Assembly: GCA_900320045.1 (NCBI GenBank)
Contig: ONQT01000001.1
Span: 1-64,000, forward strand
Direction: 5' to 3'
Origin: an uncultured Prevotellaceae bacterium
GTDB lineage: Bacteria; Bacteroidota; Bacteroidia; Bacteroidales; Bacteroidaceae
Length of the DNA: 64,000 nt
A program made the position numbers and the translations under genes. Under the pieces are notes generated by a model. That model was not told the origin of the DNA, did not search any database, and was given only the letters and a program-made list of their open reading frames with translations. Shown in pieces: positions 7,722-15,905 of this stretch (position 1 is the stretch's first letter; every line of letters begins with the position of its first letter).

Positions 7722-8543
7722 CTACTTCGATACGCGAATCGTTAAGGTCTGGCTGTCAAAGCGGATGCCGTCGTGTTCTATGAAACGACCCAGCACCCCG
7801 TTGACAGCCAATTCTTTTGGCATGCCTACATGAAGACCGTCAGAGTCCATCACCCAGAGACGGTCAGCCAACTGGAGCGCTAACTCCACGTCGTGCGTCG
7901 ACAGGAAGATGGTCTTCTGTTGTTCTATCGCCAACCGGCGCAGCAACTGCATCATCTCCACCTTGCTGGGGAAGTCGAGGAAGGCTGTCGGCTCGTCCAG
8001 ATAGATAATCGGCGTCTGTTGAGCCAATGCCTTGGCTATCATCACCTTCTGGCGCTCGCCGTCGCTGAGTGTCTGTATCATGCGCTCTTTCAGGTCATCA
8101 ATGCCCGTCAGGCCTATCGCTTGTCGAACGATGTCCTCATCCTCGTCCGACAACCCTCCCCAGAAGCCTGTATACGGAGCGCGTCCCATCGCTATCATCT
8201 CCCAGACGGACATGTTGCGAACATGCGGCTTCTCCGTCAGCACAATACCAATTAAATGACTTCGCTCCTGCTCGTTCAAAGAGGTGAGCGGTGACAAGTG
8301 AGGGGCAAGGGCAGAGGGGTGAGAAGTGAGAGAACGGTCAGTCGCCAACAGGATATCACCCGACAAGGCCGGCTGGAAGGCTGCCAAGGTTCGCAGCAGC
8401 GTCGACTTACCAATGCCGTTGCGTCCCAACAGGCATGTCAACCGCCCACTACAAATGGTTGCGTTCAAGCCACTGGCCACCACCCTTTGTCGTTTCTTGG
8501 CGCTATAACCTATGCTGAGGTCTTTCAGTACGACGCTGTCCAT
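7722..8543 (-). CDS. FecE/BtuD-type ABC transporter ATPase (orphan)
   Basis: ATP-binding subunit of an iron-siderophore, haem or cobalamin type importer. It has the Walker A GRNGIGKST (residues ~40-48), signature LSDGERQ, Walker B IIYLDEPTAFLD and the switch STHD. Length 273 is normal. Residues ~69-90 (SLTSHPSALAPHLSPLTS) are not conserved and derive from a heptad array at 8283-8331. It starts 24 nt after the GH2 gene on the same strand with no promoter, so it may be transcribed with the glycoside hydrolases. No permease or binding-protein gene is in the window, so its partners are encoded elsewhere. Confidence 0.88.
   Translation of the reverse strand: MDSVVLKDLSIGYSAKKRQRVVASGLNATICSGRLTCLLGRNGIGKSTLLRTLAAFQPALSGDILLATDRSLTSHPSALAPHLSPLTSLNEQERSHLIGIVLTEKPHVRNMSVWEMIAMGRAPYTGFWGGLSDEDEDIVRQAIGLTGIDDLKERMIQTLSDGERQKVMIAKALAQQTPIIYLDEPTAFLDFPSKVEMMQLLRRLAIEQQKTIFLSTHDVELALQLADRLWVMDSDGLHVGMPKELAVNGVLGRFIEHDGIRFDSQTLTIRVSK
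8283..8331. repeat. Heptanucleotide array inside the ABC ATPase gene
   Basis: Seven contiguous 7-bp units: GGTGAGC, GGTGACA, AGTGAGG, GGCAAGG, GCAGAGG, GGTGAGA, AGTGAGA. They encode a Ser/His/Pro-rich insert between Walker A and the signature. Confidence 0.75.
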
Positions 8544-8567
8544 GATGAATACAAATGCTGTTGATTG

Positions 8568-11333
8568 TTATTTCTGCAGGCCAAAGTCAGCTTGCTGGGC
8601 TTCAACCTCTTGGAGCATCTTCTGCTTCTCAGTGTCGGAAAGCGTGGTGCCGACGGGTGTGGTCGACGGGGAAACCGTCGACTGCGAGCGCAGGGTTACT
8701 TCATTGGGGTCGTAGCACATGGGCAGGTCAGAGGGGATGCTCTCTATCACCAGCTCGGCAGGGGTGGGAGCATGTGTACCTGGGAACTGTACCTCGGCCT
8801 TAATCTTAATCTTTCCGGCGTTCTTCGTCGAGCGAATCAACACAGGGGCACTACCCCACTCGACAGCCCGCGGATTAGCGTTGATGGTAGCGTCACCTAT
8901 GATAGAGCCTTCGCCCTCAACGGTAAAACGGATATTTTCCTTGGCCAAACGACGCACGTTACCATTGTCGTCCGTCACCTCGCACACCACGACGATGAAA
9001 TCGGAACCGTCGGCAACAAGCTGTTTACCCATCTCGTCAGCACGGAGGTGCAACTTTGTACTGCGGCGTGAGGGCATCTTCTCCTCACGACAGACGGTTT
9101 TGCCATTGATGATACCCTCGGCCACCATCTTGACCGACTGCCACTTACGCTGGGTATAGCTGTAGTCACGGGCTTCGAAGAAGTCCCACGCATCCTTGAA
9201 GACGGTCACACCTTGTCTGACGGGCTCAATCCAACAATGTTCACCCTCGTACATCGTCAGTCGTACGCTGTCGCAATTGGAGAAGACAGTAACGTCCTTG
9301 TCAGAGAACTGCGTCAGCTCGTGGGCAATGGTGACGATGCCCTCGGGAGAACCCTCGGGGATGGTGGAGGAGAAGGTGACGGAAGCAGGAGTGAGCGTGG
9401 CGGCAAACATAGCCGCTGCGGTCTTGGGCTGACGGAAAGCGTCGTAGTCACCGCCCCAATAGGGATCTGGATGATAGCCGCGCTGGTGGTCGAAAGGATG
9501 CCATTGACAACCTCCGATGAACTGGCCGGTAGTCTTGAAGAGTTCCAACGTGCTCTGATGCAGACTCATGGCTTGCACCAGCATGGGACGCTCACCCCAC
9601 GAACGGGAGGCGCGGTTCAGGTTGTTATGGGCGTACCAGTCATCGACGAGTTCGCCGAACTCACGAGTGAAGATGGGTTGACGAACGAAGGTTCCGGCGG
9701 CAGAACCGCCAGACACAGTAGAGGCGGAAGCAGAGGCGCGGAGGGCTTCCTGCGACTTAAAGTCGTCGCCCGGCCAGCCATAGAGCACGTCGTAGTTATC
9801 GGCAACACCGGCGGAATGCATATCAGCAGCAGCCACAGGACGATAGGGATACGGGTACTCGTCCTTGGTGATCTGCAGAGCCTCAAGGGCGAAGTTTTCC
9901 GGATAGCGCGTCTCGTTAAGAATGGGTTCCCACATCAAGACACAAGGGTGGTTACGGTCGCGGCGGATGATAGAACGGGTATTCTGATGTACCTTTGCCG
10001 CAAACTGCGGGTCTTTGTTCCAATATTGCCAGCCTGGAGTAGCCACGATGATGAAGAGGCCCAGCTCGTCACAGGCATCCATAAAGGAAGGATCCTGCGG
10101 ATAGTGCGCCGTGCGGATAATGGTAAAGCCCAGGTCACGCAGGCGCTTGGCATCGCGCCATTGCTGCGAGTTAGGAAGGGCATTACCCACATAGGCGAAG
10201 TCCTGGTGGCGGTTGGCACCAATGAGCTGATGGTACTTCTTGCCATTGAGGTAGAAGCCGGGGATACGCCCCTCGGGAACGGTGGCTGTAGAAGTGAGAC
10301 CAGAGACGGCAGAAACAGGTGAAGAGGCGTTGACGAACTCGAAACTGCGGATGCCGATACGAGTAATGCCACCGTCGAGGCTGGTCTTTCCATCCTTTAC
10401 GCGCGTACTAATATAATATAAGGAGGGGCTTTCAGGTGACCAAAGTCTGGGGTTCTTCACCACGAAGCGCTGGGTAACAGTCTTTGCCTCACCGGGCTGC
10501 AGGCGCAGCTTGGTGGAGGCAGAACCTCCACCCACAGTATTCAGAGCGAGGGTGTTATTCGCAGTACTTGAGGCAAGAGCGTTTTCTACGGTGACGGTGC
10601 GGGGACGGGAGTCGCTGTTGCGCACCTCAGTATTGACGAAGACCTCGGCGCTCTTGCTGCTGATGTTGGCATAATGAACGAAGATGCCGCCGCCGGCCAC
10701 CTTGTTTTCCTCCACAGCATCGGTAATAGCCACCTTATTCTTGGCGATGAGCCAGACATCACGATAAATGCCACCATGATATGCGAAGTCGAGCGTCATC
10801 TGCTTCTTGCCAGGAGGGTAGGTCTTGTCATCGCTGTTGTCAGCTTTGATGGCGACGACTAAATCGTCGCCCGCTGTATAGCCGAGGTCGGTGAGGTTGA
10901 GCGTGATGGGCAGGTAGCCGCCTTCATGGTCTTTAACCTTTTGGCCGTTGACGTAAAGGGTCTGTTTGCCCATAATAGCCTCGAAGTGCAAGGTGACATC
11001 GCGGCCTTCGCACTCCTTGGGCAAACGAAAATGCTTACGATACCACACGATGCCCTGATAGTTGCGGCAACCGCTGGCCTCGGCAGGCATGAGCTGGACG
11101 GTATGCGGTGTGCTGACCACTTCCCACGATTTATCGTTGAAGGCAGTAGCCTCTGCTCCCGACACATCACCTAAATGGAATCGCCAGCCAGCGTTGAAGT
11201 TCCATACCTGACGACCACTACCCTCCAAGGGGAAGAATCCTGCTACAGAAACCCGAAGTTGAGACGATGACTCAGCATACGAGACGAGCACGGAGCATAC
11301 TAAAAGGCAGAATATGAAAGCGATTTTCTTCAT
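8568..11333 (-). CDS. Secreted GH2-family glycoside hydrolase
   Basis: An exported beta-glycosidase (signal peptide MKKIAFIFCLLVCSVLVSYA). It shows the GH2 order: sugar-binding jelly roll (~45-200), immunoglobulin-like domain, TIM barrel, and C-terminal beta domains. The acid/base is Glu474 in PILNET and the nucleophile is Glu558 in TREFGE. At 921 residues it is in the normal range. The substrate is not readable; beta-galactosidase or a related pectin or arabinogalactan activity is inferred from the neighbours. Three low-complexity inserts (NTVGGGSAST, STVSGGSAAGT, STVSPSTTPVG) each coincide with a DNA palindrome with a 5-nt loop. It is the last hydrolase of the minus-strand operon, 12 nt after the esterase. 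Confidence 0.88.
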   Translation of the reverse strand: MKKIAFIFCLLVCSVLVSYAESSSQLRVSVAGFFPLEGSGRQVWNFNAGWRFHLGDVSGAEATAFNDKSWEVVSTPHTVQLMPAEASGCRNYQGIVWYRKHFRLPKECEGRDVTLHFEAIMGKQTLYVNGQKVKDHEGGYLPITLNLTDLGYTAGDDLVVAIKADNSDDKTYPPGKKQMTLDFAYHGGIYRDVWLIAKNKVAITDAVEENKVAGGGIFVHYANISSKSAEVFVNTEVRNSDSRPRTVTVENALASSTANNTLALNTVGGGSASTKLRLQPGEAKTVTQRFVVKNPRLWSPESPSLYYISTRVKDGKTSLDGGITRIGIRSFEFVNASSPVSAVSGLTSTATVPEGRIPGFYLNGKKYHQLIGANRHQDFAYVGNALPNSQQWRDAKRLRDLGFTIIRTAHYPQDPSFMDACDELGLFIIVATPGWQYWNKDPQFAAKVHQNTRSIIRRDRNHPCVLMWEPILNETRYPENFALEALQITKDEYPYPYRPVAAADMHSAGVADNYDVLYGWPGDDFKSQEALRASASASTVSGGSAAGTFVRQPIFTREFGELVDDWYAHNNLNRASRSWGERPMLVQAMSLHQSTLELFKTTGQFIGGCQWHPFDHQRGYHPDPYWGGDYDAFRQPKTAAAMFAATLTPASVTFSSTIPEGSPEGIVTIAHELTQFSDKDVTVFSNCDSVRLTMYEGEHCWIEPVRQGVTVFKDAWDFFEARDYSYTQRKWQSVKMVAEGIINGKTVCREEKMPSRRSTKLHLRADEMGKQLVADGSDFIVVVCEVTDDNGNVRRLAKENIRFTVEGEGSIIGDATINANPRAVEWGSAPVLIRSTKNAGKIKIKAEVQFPGTHAPTPAELVIESIPSDLPMCYDPNEVTLRSQSTVSPSTTPVGTTLSDTEKQKMLQEVEAQQADFGLQK
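8662..8682. repeat. 8-bp palindrome, loop GGAAA
   Basis: Arms GTCGACGG / CCGTCGAC around a 5-nt loop, in frame about 100 nt before the GH2 stop. Member of the variable-arm hairpin family. Confidence 0.7.
9696..9710. repeat. 5-bp palindrome, loop CAGAA
   Basis: Arms GGCGG / CCGCC inside the GH2 gene, encoding the Gly-Gly-Ser-Ala-Ala insert. Confidence 0.55.
10512..10532. repeat. 8-bp palindrome, loop CAGAA
   Basis: Arms GGTGGAGG / CCTCCACC inside the GH2 gene, with the same loop as the elements at 9696 and 24041. Confidence 0.7.
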
Positions 11334-11345
11334 CTTTGCAGTAGG

Positions 11346-12803
11346 TTATTGGGGGTTATTGTAGTCTTTTCCAGACGGGTGAACCGTCTGGGGCGCGTCT
11401 GTCCAGCTGTCGGTACGGAACGAGGAAACAGGCAGTCCGTCGTGCATCAGGTCGCCCTCCACCCAGTCCTTGAAAGCATAGCGCACGGCTACAGGCTGCT
11501 TCACTTGGTCGCACAGCACATAGACTTTATTGCGACTGGTCCACACCTTCGTAGCAGGATAAAAGACACGGTCGCTGCCAGCCACTTCGAAGTTCTTGGA
11601 GGTCGTGCCGTGCTCGAAGTAAACCCACTCCTTGGAACGGTCGAAGCTCACAACGGCAGTGTCGTTCTGGAACGCCACCTCTTTATATTTGGCAAACTCG
11701 GGCAAGCCCTTGACGCCGTAGGTATTGCTGAGTGCCAACAATGCCAAACGCTCGCCGGCCTGACGCTTCTTGCGGGGATGGATGCCATACTCCAGGCCAG
11801 CGTCCATCAGCACAGCCATACGACTATTGGGAATAATATCCTCTGCCTTTAACTGCTGCTCACGCAGATACTGGCTACCCTGCCAACCGATACGGCTGTA
11901 ATCATAAGGAGCAATCTGACAATAGTAGAAGGGGAAGTCGCCCTGTTTCCATTCGCTGCGCCAACCCTCGACCATCGCTTTCAGCAGGTCGGCATAGTAG
12001 TCATAGCGAGGCACGTTGTCTTCGCCCTGATACCAGATGGCGCCACGCATAGAATAGCCGATGAGGGGATAAAGCTGACCATTATAGACGGCAGTAGGAC
12101 AACGCTGCAGTCGGGCTTTGACATCAGCCTCGGTAATGGTCTGCTGCACCTTGGGGAAAGCGCGCAGCCAGTCAGCCTTCATCCAAGCCTCGCAGGCAGA
12201 ACCGCCGTAAGCCGTGCAGATCAGTCCGACGGGGACGTTCAGCACCTTGCGAAGGGCCTTACCGAAGTAGTAGGCCGTAGCCGAGAAATTGCGCACAGAC
12301 TCGATGTCGGCAGCGCTCCACGTTCCGCCTTTGATGTCGTATTGCGGCTCCAACTGGGCGGTGCGCTTGACAAACAGCAGTCGCAGATTGTCGTCTTTGC
12401 AGTTCAGCAATTCCTCCGTAGTACCATCCAGCGGCTGACCTTTGTAGCCTTTCAGCTGCATATCCATATTCGACTGTCCGGCACAGATCCACACCTCTCC
12501 AATGAGGATGTTCCTCAGCACCAGCTTCTTGCCGTCGTTCAGCGTGATGTCGTACGGACCTCCAGCCTTCGGCGTACGCACCTTCGCCTCAAACTTCCCG
12601 TTCGCGCCGGCCTTCACCTTATAGGTCTTACCGTCCCATGAGGTAATGATGCTGACGGTTTTGTTGGCATCAGCAGTACCCCACAGATTACACTCCGTCT
12701 GCTGTTGCAGCACCATGTTGTCACAGAAGAAGCTGGGCAGCTTCACCTCTGCCTTTGCACTCAAGGCTACGAGTACACAGATTGCACTAATGATTCTCTT
12801 CAT
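11346..12803 (-). CDS. Sialate O-acetylesterase-like SGNH esterase
   Basis: An exported carbohydrate esterase (signal peptide MKRIISAICVLVALSAKA) of the sialic-acid 9-O-acetylesterase (SASA) family. The nucleophile Ser is in WICAGQSNMDMQL near residue 110. The family block IWYQGEDN lies near 260 and the catalytic His in YGIHPRKKRQAGERL near 350. Length 485 is typical. It removes O-acetyl groups from plant polysaccharide decorations or sialic acids. The GH2/GH106 neighbours favour plant glycans. It sits 8 nt after the GH106 gene and 12 nt before the GH2 gene. The last ~10 residues (TVHPSGKD) come from a palindrome. Confidence 0.87.
   Translation of the reverse strand: MKRIISAICVLVALSAKAEVKLPSFFCDNMVLQQQTECNLWGTADANKTVSIITSWDGKTYKVKAGANGKFEAKVRTPKAGGPYDITLNDGKKLVLRNILIGEVWICAGQSNMDMQLKGYKGQPLDGTTEELLNCKDDNLRLLFVKRTAQLEPQYDIKGGTWSAADIESVRNFSATAYYFGKALRKVLNVPVGLICTAYGGSACEAWMKADWLRAFPKVQQTITEADVKARLQRCPTAVYNGQLYPLIGYSMRGAIWYQGEDNVPRYDYYADLLKAMVEGWRSEWKQGDFPFYYCQIAPYDYSRIGWQGSQYLREQQLKAEDIIPNSRMAVLMDAGLEYGIHPRKKRQAGERLALLALSNTYGVKGLPEFAKYKEVAFQNDTAVVSFDRSKEWVYFEHGTTSKNFEVAGSDRVFYPATKVWTSRNKVYVLCDQVKQPVAVRYAFKDWVEGDLMHDGLPVSSFRTDSWTDAPQTVHPSGKDYNNPQ
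11371..11391. repeat. 8-bp palindrome, loop GTGAA
   Basis: Arms CCAGACGG / CCGTCTGG near the 3' end of the esterase gene. Confidence 0.7.
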
Positions 12804-12811
12804 ATCTTTGC

Positions 12812-15800
12812 TTATTGTTTACTTCTTATCTTCAGCACCGGGTCTGCCAGTAAGCCAGCGGGTAGCAGGTCGTCGCCCTTGGTGCGGTATTTCGCATTCG
12901 TCCAGATGCCGTCATAGGGAGCCTTCCCCTGGTCGGCACCGCGGAGCGCATTGTGCCACGTATTGACAACCTCTATCTCCAGTTTGTTCTTACCCTTCTT
13001 CAGCGCCTTGGTGATGTCTACCTCGTAAGGCTCCGTCCAGGCGATACCGCAGTCCTGGCCATTCACCCAGACGTGGGTAATGTCCTTGACGCCGGGTAGC
13101 GAGAGCAGCACCTGACCAGCCTCGCGTACCTTATATTTAAAGGTCGTACTATATCGGCAATGTCCGCTGAAGTAGCGTATCTTGTCGTCCTCATGCTTGC
13201 TCCAGTCGAAGAGGCGCTGCTTCTTCAGCGTCAAACCACTCTCACGGAACGAGAGCGTATAGGGCTTACAATGTGTTTCCACGGAGGAAACACTTTGTTT
13301 CGTTAACGGAAACGCGCTGTTTCCCTTATGGAAACCCTCCACTTGCCCGTATATCACGAACAGCGAACCATAGGGTGGCAGCGTGAGTGTGCCATTGCCG
13401 TACTTCATAAGCTCATCGTTGACGGGATTGTAGCAGACAGCCTGCTCCTGTTGAGCCCGGAAGACGGGTTGGAAAGTGACGGCCTTGTCCTGTTGGTTGG
13501 ACAGGAAATAGATATCGCCATCCTGCGTCTGGCGATGGGCATAGGCAATGCCATCGGGCAGTACGGCATCACGTCCAACCTTCTCCAACTCCTCTTGGTG
13601 ATAGGGCTGGTCGATAATCTGTACCCCTTGGTGGCGCAGGTGTTCCATGAACTTCCTCATGGAAGGGGATATGCACAACCAGGTGGGCACCACCAAAGCC
13701 TTGTAATCGAACGGCCGGATAAGCAGGGCGTTCTTGTTCATTGAGTCGTAGTGATAGCCGTGCAACGGATTCACCCAGTCCTTGAGGTCGATGATGCCTG
13801 CCGAATGACGTACGCCAACGGGGCTTTCAACCATCGGTTGGCCTATATTGGCCAACCGCTCACGCTCGGCAGTCACACGCTCTGCACCAAACATGCCCGG
13901 CAGCATGGGAACGACACGGTCGGGCGTCAGGGCGCGACTGGGCATCTCCTCACCCGTAAAGACGGCAATGTCCACAACGGGCTTGCCCATCTGCAGCAGC
14001 CGCTGACAACGGGTGATATAGTCAACGAAGGCCTTGGCTTCGGGGAACCACGTCTGGTCGCGCTGGAAGAAGAGCCCGATGCCGTCGAGCGTCATACCGG
14101 GTTTCTTGTCTGTCCACGGATTGTGGGTGTTGACGTGGAAGAAGAGGCGGTTCATGCCCCAGGCGAAGTTGCGGTCGAGCAGAGGCTTGACCATCGCCGG
14201 CGTCTCGTCCCACACTCCGCGCAGTTCGGTGAATCCCTCGGCCTGCACGATGTTCTTGCCGTAGACATGGGCACCGCTGATGGCATCCATCATGTCGTTG
14301 GGCTTGTCGTGGGTAGGCGAATTCAGCCAGAACTCACCCATAGGCACGTCAACATATTTGTAATGTTCCATACCGTCCGAAACCATGGTGGGTGCCACGC
14401 TCTCGCTGGAGAGCAGGACGCCGTACTCCCTCGCCTTCTGCCGGACAGTCACGAAGAACACCTCGTTGATGAGGTCGTTGATGGTTCTACGAATATCGCG
14501 CAACGTCTCGTCGCCTCCCTCCATCGGAACGCCGGCATAGACGGGCAGCAGCGGCAGCAGGTCATAGCCGCAACGCTGGCGGAACTCCTGCAGGAAGTTG
14601 CTGCTCCAGTTCTGCGAGCCACACTCCCACGAATCGACGTGCATATACTTGATGACTTTGTGGTGGGGGCGTTGCATAAACTGTCCGAACCACGCATCAA
14701 TCTGTTTCTCCACAGCCTCTTCCGAGAACTTGTCGCACTCCAAGCCCTTGCCGCCACCTGCCGTCGCATTGGTATGTCCGGTCGAGGTGTGTCCCATGCG
14801 GAGGATACGCCATTGTCCGGCGGGGAGGGTCAAGGCGACGAAATCGCCCTGCACAGTACTGCGCACGATATCCTCCTTGCGGAGATAGTCATTCTTCGGG
14901 ATGTCGGCCTCGGGGGTGTCAGGGGCAATGCGCCAGACAGCTCCCGACTTACCCTCCCAGTTGTCCAGCAGGGCATAGTCGCGCAACGTGATATTCCGGA
15001 GCCTTAGCACAGGTTTCCACTTGGCTGCATCGAGATCTTCGGCACCAGGCTCCGTACCTTCGGGCGTCCATTCGAAGCGGAAATACTTCGCTGTCGTAGG
15101 CGGAATACTAAAGGTGGTGAGGAAGCCGGTGTTTTGCCAGCCTTGACGAGGGGGCACCAGTTGCTTGACATCGTAGAACACGACGCCGTCGTCAGAGGCG
15201 CGCACCTTCAGTCGCTGGCTCTGGATATTGGTGCCGCTGGGCTCTATCTCGATATGACGAACCAATCTTGGTTCGTCAAAAGCATACTGCAGCCAGCACG
15301 GCTCATCGGCACAATAGACGCCCTTCGCATTGATGGTGACATTCGGCGAATAGCTCACCCTCCCCCCGTTGCGCTCTTTATCAAAACAAGCCACCACTCC
15401 CTTGGATTCTCCCAAGGCCCCCCTCATCGGCACCGCATACACGGCAATATCCTCGTAGTAGTCCTGATAGTGCTGCGGTTTCTTCATCAGGAAATGGTGT
15501 TTCCCACCTTGGACGATGGTATCGCAGAAGACCACCTTCTGCATCGACTCCTTGGGCTTGATCCACGGACCACCGGCCAAGGCGAAGCCGTCGCAGATGT
15601 GGATGCCCATATCCAAGCCGAGGGAATCAGCCTGCGCAAGGGCAACGTCAACCATTCGCCAGAACTCTGGCGTCAACTGCTGGGCTTGTCCTTGATACTC
15701 AGGGCGCTCCCCCACTCCGCGGATGGGCATCAGGTAGCAACCTCCCAATCCCACGTCCTTCATGGCCTTGAGGTCGGCCTTGATGCCAGCCTCAGAAACG

Positions 15801-15904
15801 GCTCCGTACATCCAGTACCAGAAGGTCCAAGGACGAGAAGTGTCTTGGCCTTGCGACGGAATCGCGAGGCATAGTATACAGAAGAGTATCAGCAGGCGTC
15901 TCAT
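12812..15904 (-). CDS. GH106-type alpha-L-rhamnosidase, secreted
   Basis: A large exported hydrolase (1030 residues). The ATG at 15904 gives MRRLLILFCILCLAIPSQG then Gln, a clean signal peptide, and leaves one base after the GH2 stop. An earlier TTG at 15913 is less likely. The N-terminal barrel starts WTFWYWMYGAVSEAGIKADL and GLGGCYLMPIRG, with HVDSWECGSQNW in the middle, the GH106 pattern. A C-terminal galactose-binding-like domain ends with WVNGQDCGIAW and EVVNTWHNALRG. It likely releases alpha-L-rhamnose from pectin side chains or arabinogalactan. Four DNA palindrome clusters lie inside it (13275-13335, 13835-13858, 15255-15278, 15400-15417). Confidence 0.86.
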   Translation of the reverse strand: MRRLLILFCILCLAIPSQGQDTSRPWTFWYWMYGAVSEAGIKADLKAMKDVGLGGCYLMPIRGVGERPEYQGQAQQLTPEFWRMVDVALAQADSLGLDMGIHICDGFALAGGPWIKPKESMQKVVFCDTIVQGGKHHFLMKKPQHYQDYYEDIAVYAVPMRGALGESKGVVACFDKERNGGRVSYSPNVTINAKGVYCADEPCWLQYAFDEPRLVRHIEIEPSGTNIQSQRLKVRASDDGVVFYDVKQLVPPRQGWQNTGFLTTFSIPPTTAKYFRFEWTPEGTEPGAEDLDAAKWKPVLRLRNITLRDYALLDNWEGKSGAVWRIAPDTPEADIPKNDYLRKEDIVRSTVQGDFVALTLPAGQWRILRMGHTSTGHTNATAGGGKGLECDKFSEEAVEKQIDAWFGQFMQRPHHKVIKYMHVDSWECGSQNWSSNFLQEFRQRCGYDLLPLLPVYAGVPMEGGDETLRDIRRTINDLINEVFFVTVRQKAREYGVLLSSESVAPTMVSDGMEHYKYVDVPMGEFWLNSPTHDKPNDMMDAISGAHVYGKNIVQAEGFTELRGVWDETPAMVKPLLDRNFAWGMNRLFFHVNTHNPWTDKKPGMTLDGIGLFFQRDQTWFPEAKAFVDYITRCQRLLQMGKPVVDIAVFTGEEMPSRALTPDRVVPMLPGMFGAERVTAERERLANIGQPMVESPVGVRHSAGIIDLKDWVNPLHGYHYDSMNKNALLIRPFDYKALVVPTWLCISPSMRKFMEHLRHQGVQIIDQPYHQEELEKVGRDAVLPDGIAYAHRQTQDGDIYFLSNQQDKAVTFQPVFRAQQEQAVCYNPVNDELMKYGNGTLTLPPYGSLFVIYGQVEGFHKGNSAFPLTKQSVSSVETHCKPYTLSFRESGLTLKKQRLFDWSKHEDDKIRYFSGHCRYSTTFKYKVREAGQVLLSLPGVKDITHVWVNGQDCGIAWTEPYEVDITKALKKGKNKLEIEVVNTWHNALRGADQGKAPYDGIWTNAKYRTKGDDLLPAGLLADPVLKIRSKQ
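13275..13335. repeat. Three tandem GTTTCC hairpins in the GH106 gene
   Basis: GTTTCC/GGAAAC with a 5-nt loop (13275-13291), GTTTC/GAAAC with a 7-nt loop (13297-13313), GTTTCC/GGAAAC with a 5-nt loop (13319-13335), each 5 nt apart. They encode residues around 857-877. Confidence 0.8.
13835..13858. repeat. 9-bp perfect palindrome in the GH106 gene
   Basis: Arms CGGTTGGCC / GGCCAACCG around TATATT, encoding RLANIGQP. Confidence 0.65.
15255..15278. repeat. 10-bp perfect palindrome in the GH106 gene
   Basis: Arms TGACGAACCA / TGGTTCGTCA around a 4-nt loop, encoding FDEPRLVRH. Confidence 0.65.
15400..15417. repeat. 6-bp palindrome, loop ATTCTC, in the GH106 gene
   Basis: Arms CCTTGG / CCAAGG. 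The loop contains TTCT on the plus strand, so it lies in the orientation opposite to the others. Confidence 0.4.
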
Positions 15905-15905
15905 A

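Noticed and set aside
9340..9360. CCCTCGGG repeated around AGAA in the GH2 gene
   Set aside because: It is a direct repeat with only a 3-bp pairing core, so I left it out of the palindrome family.
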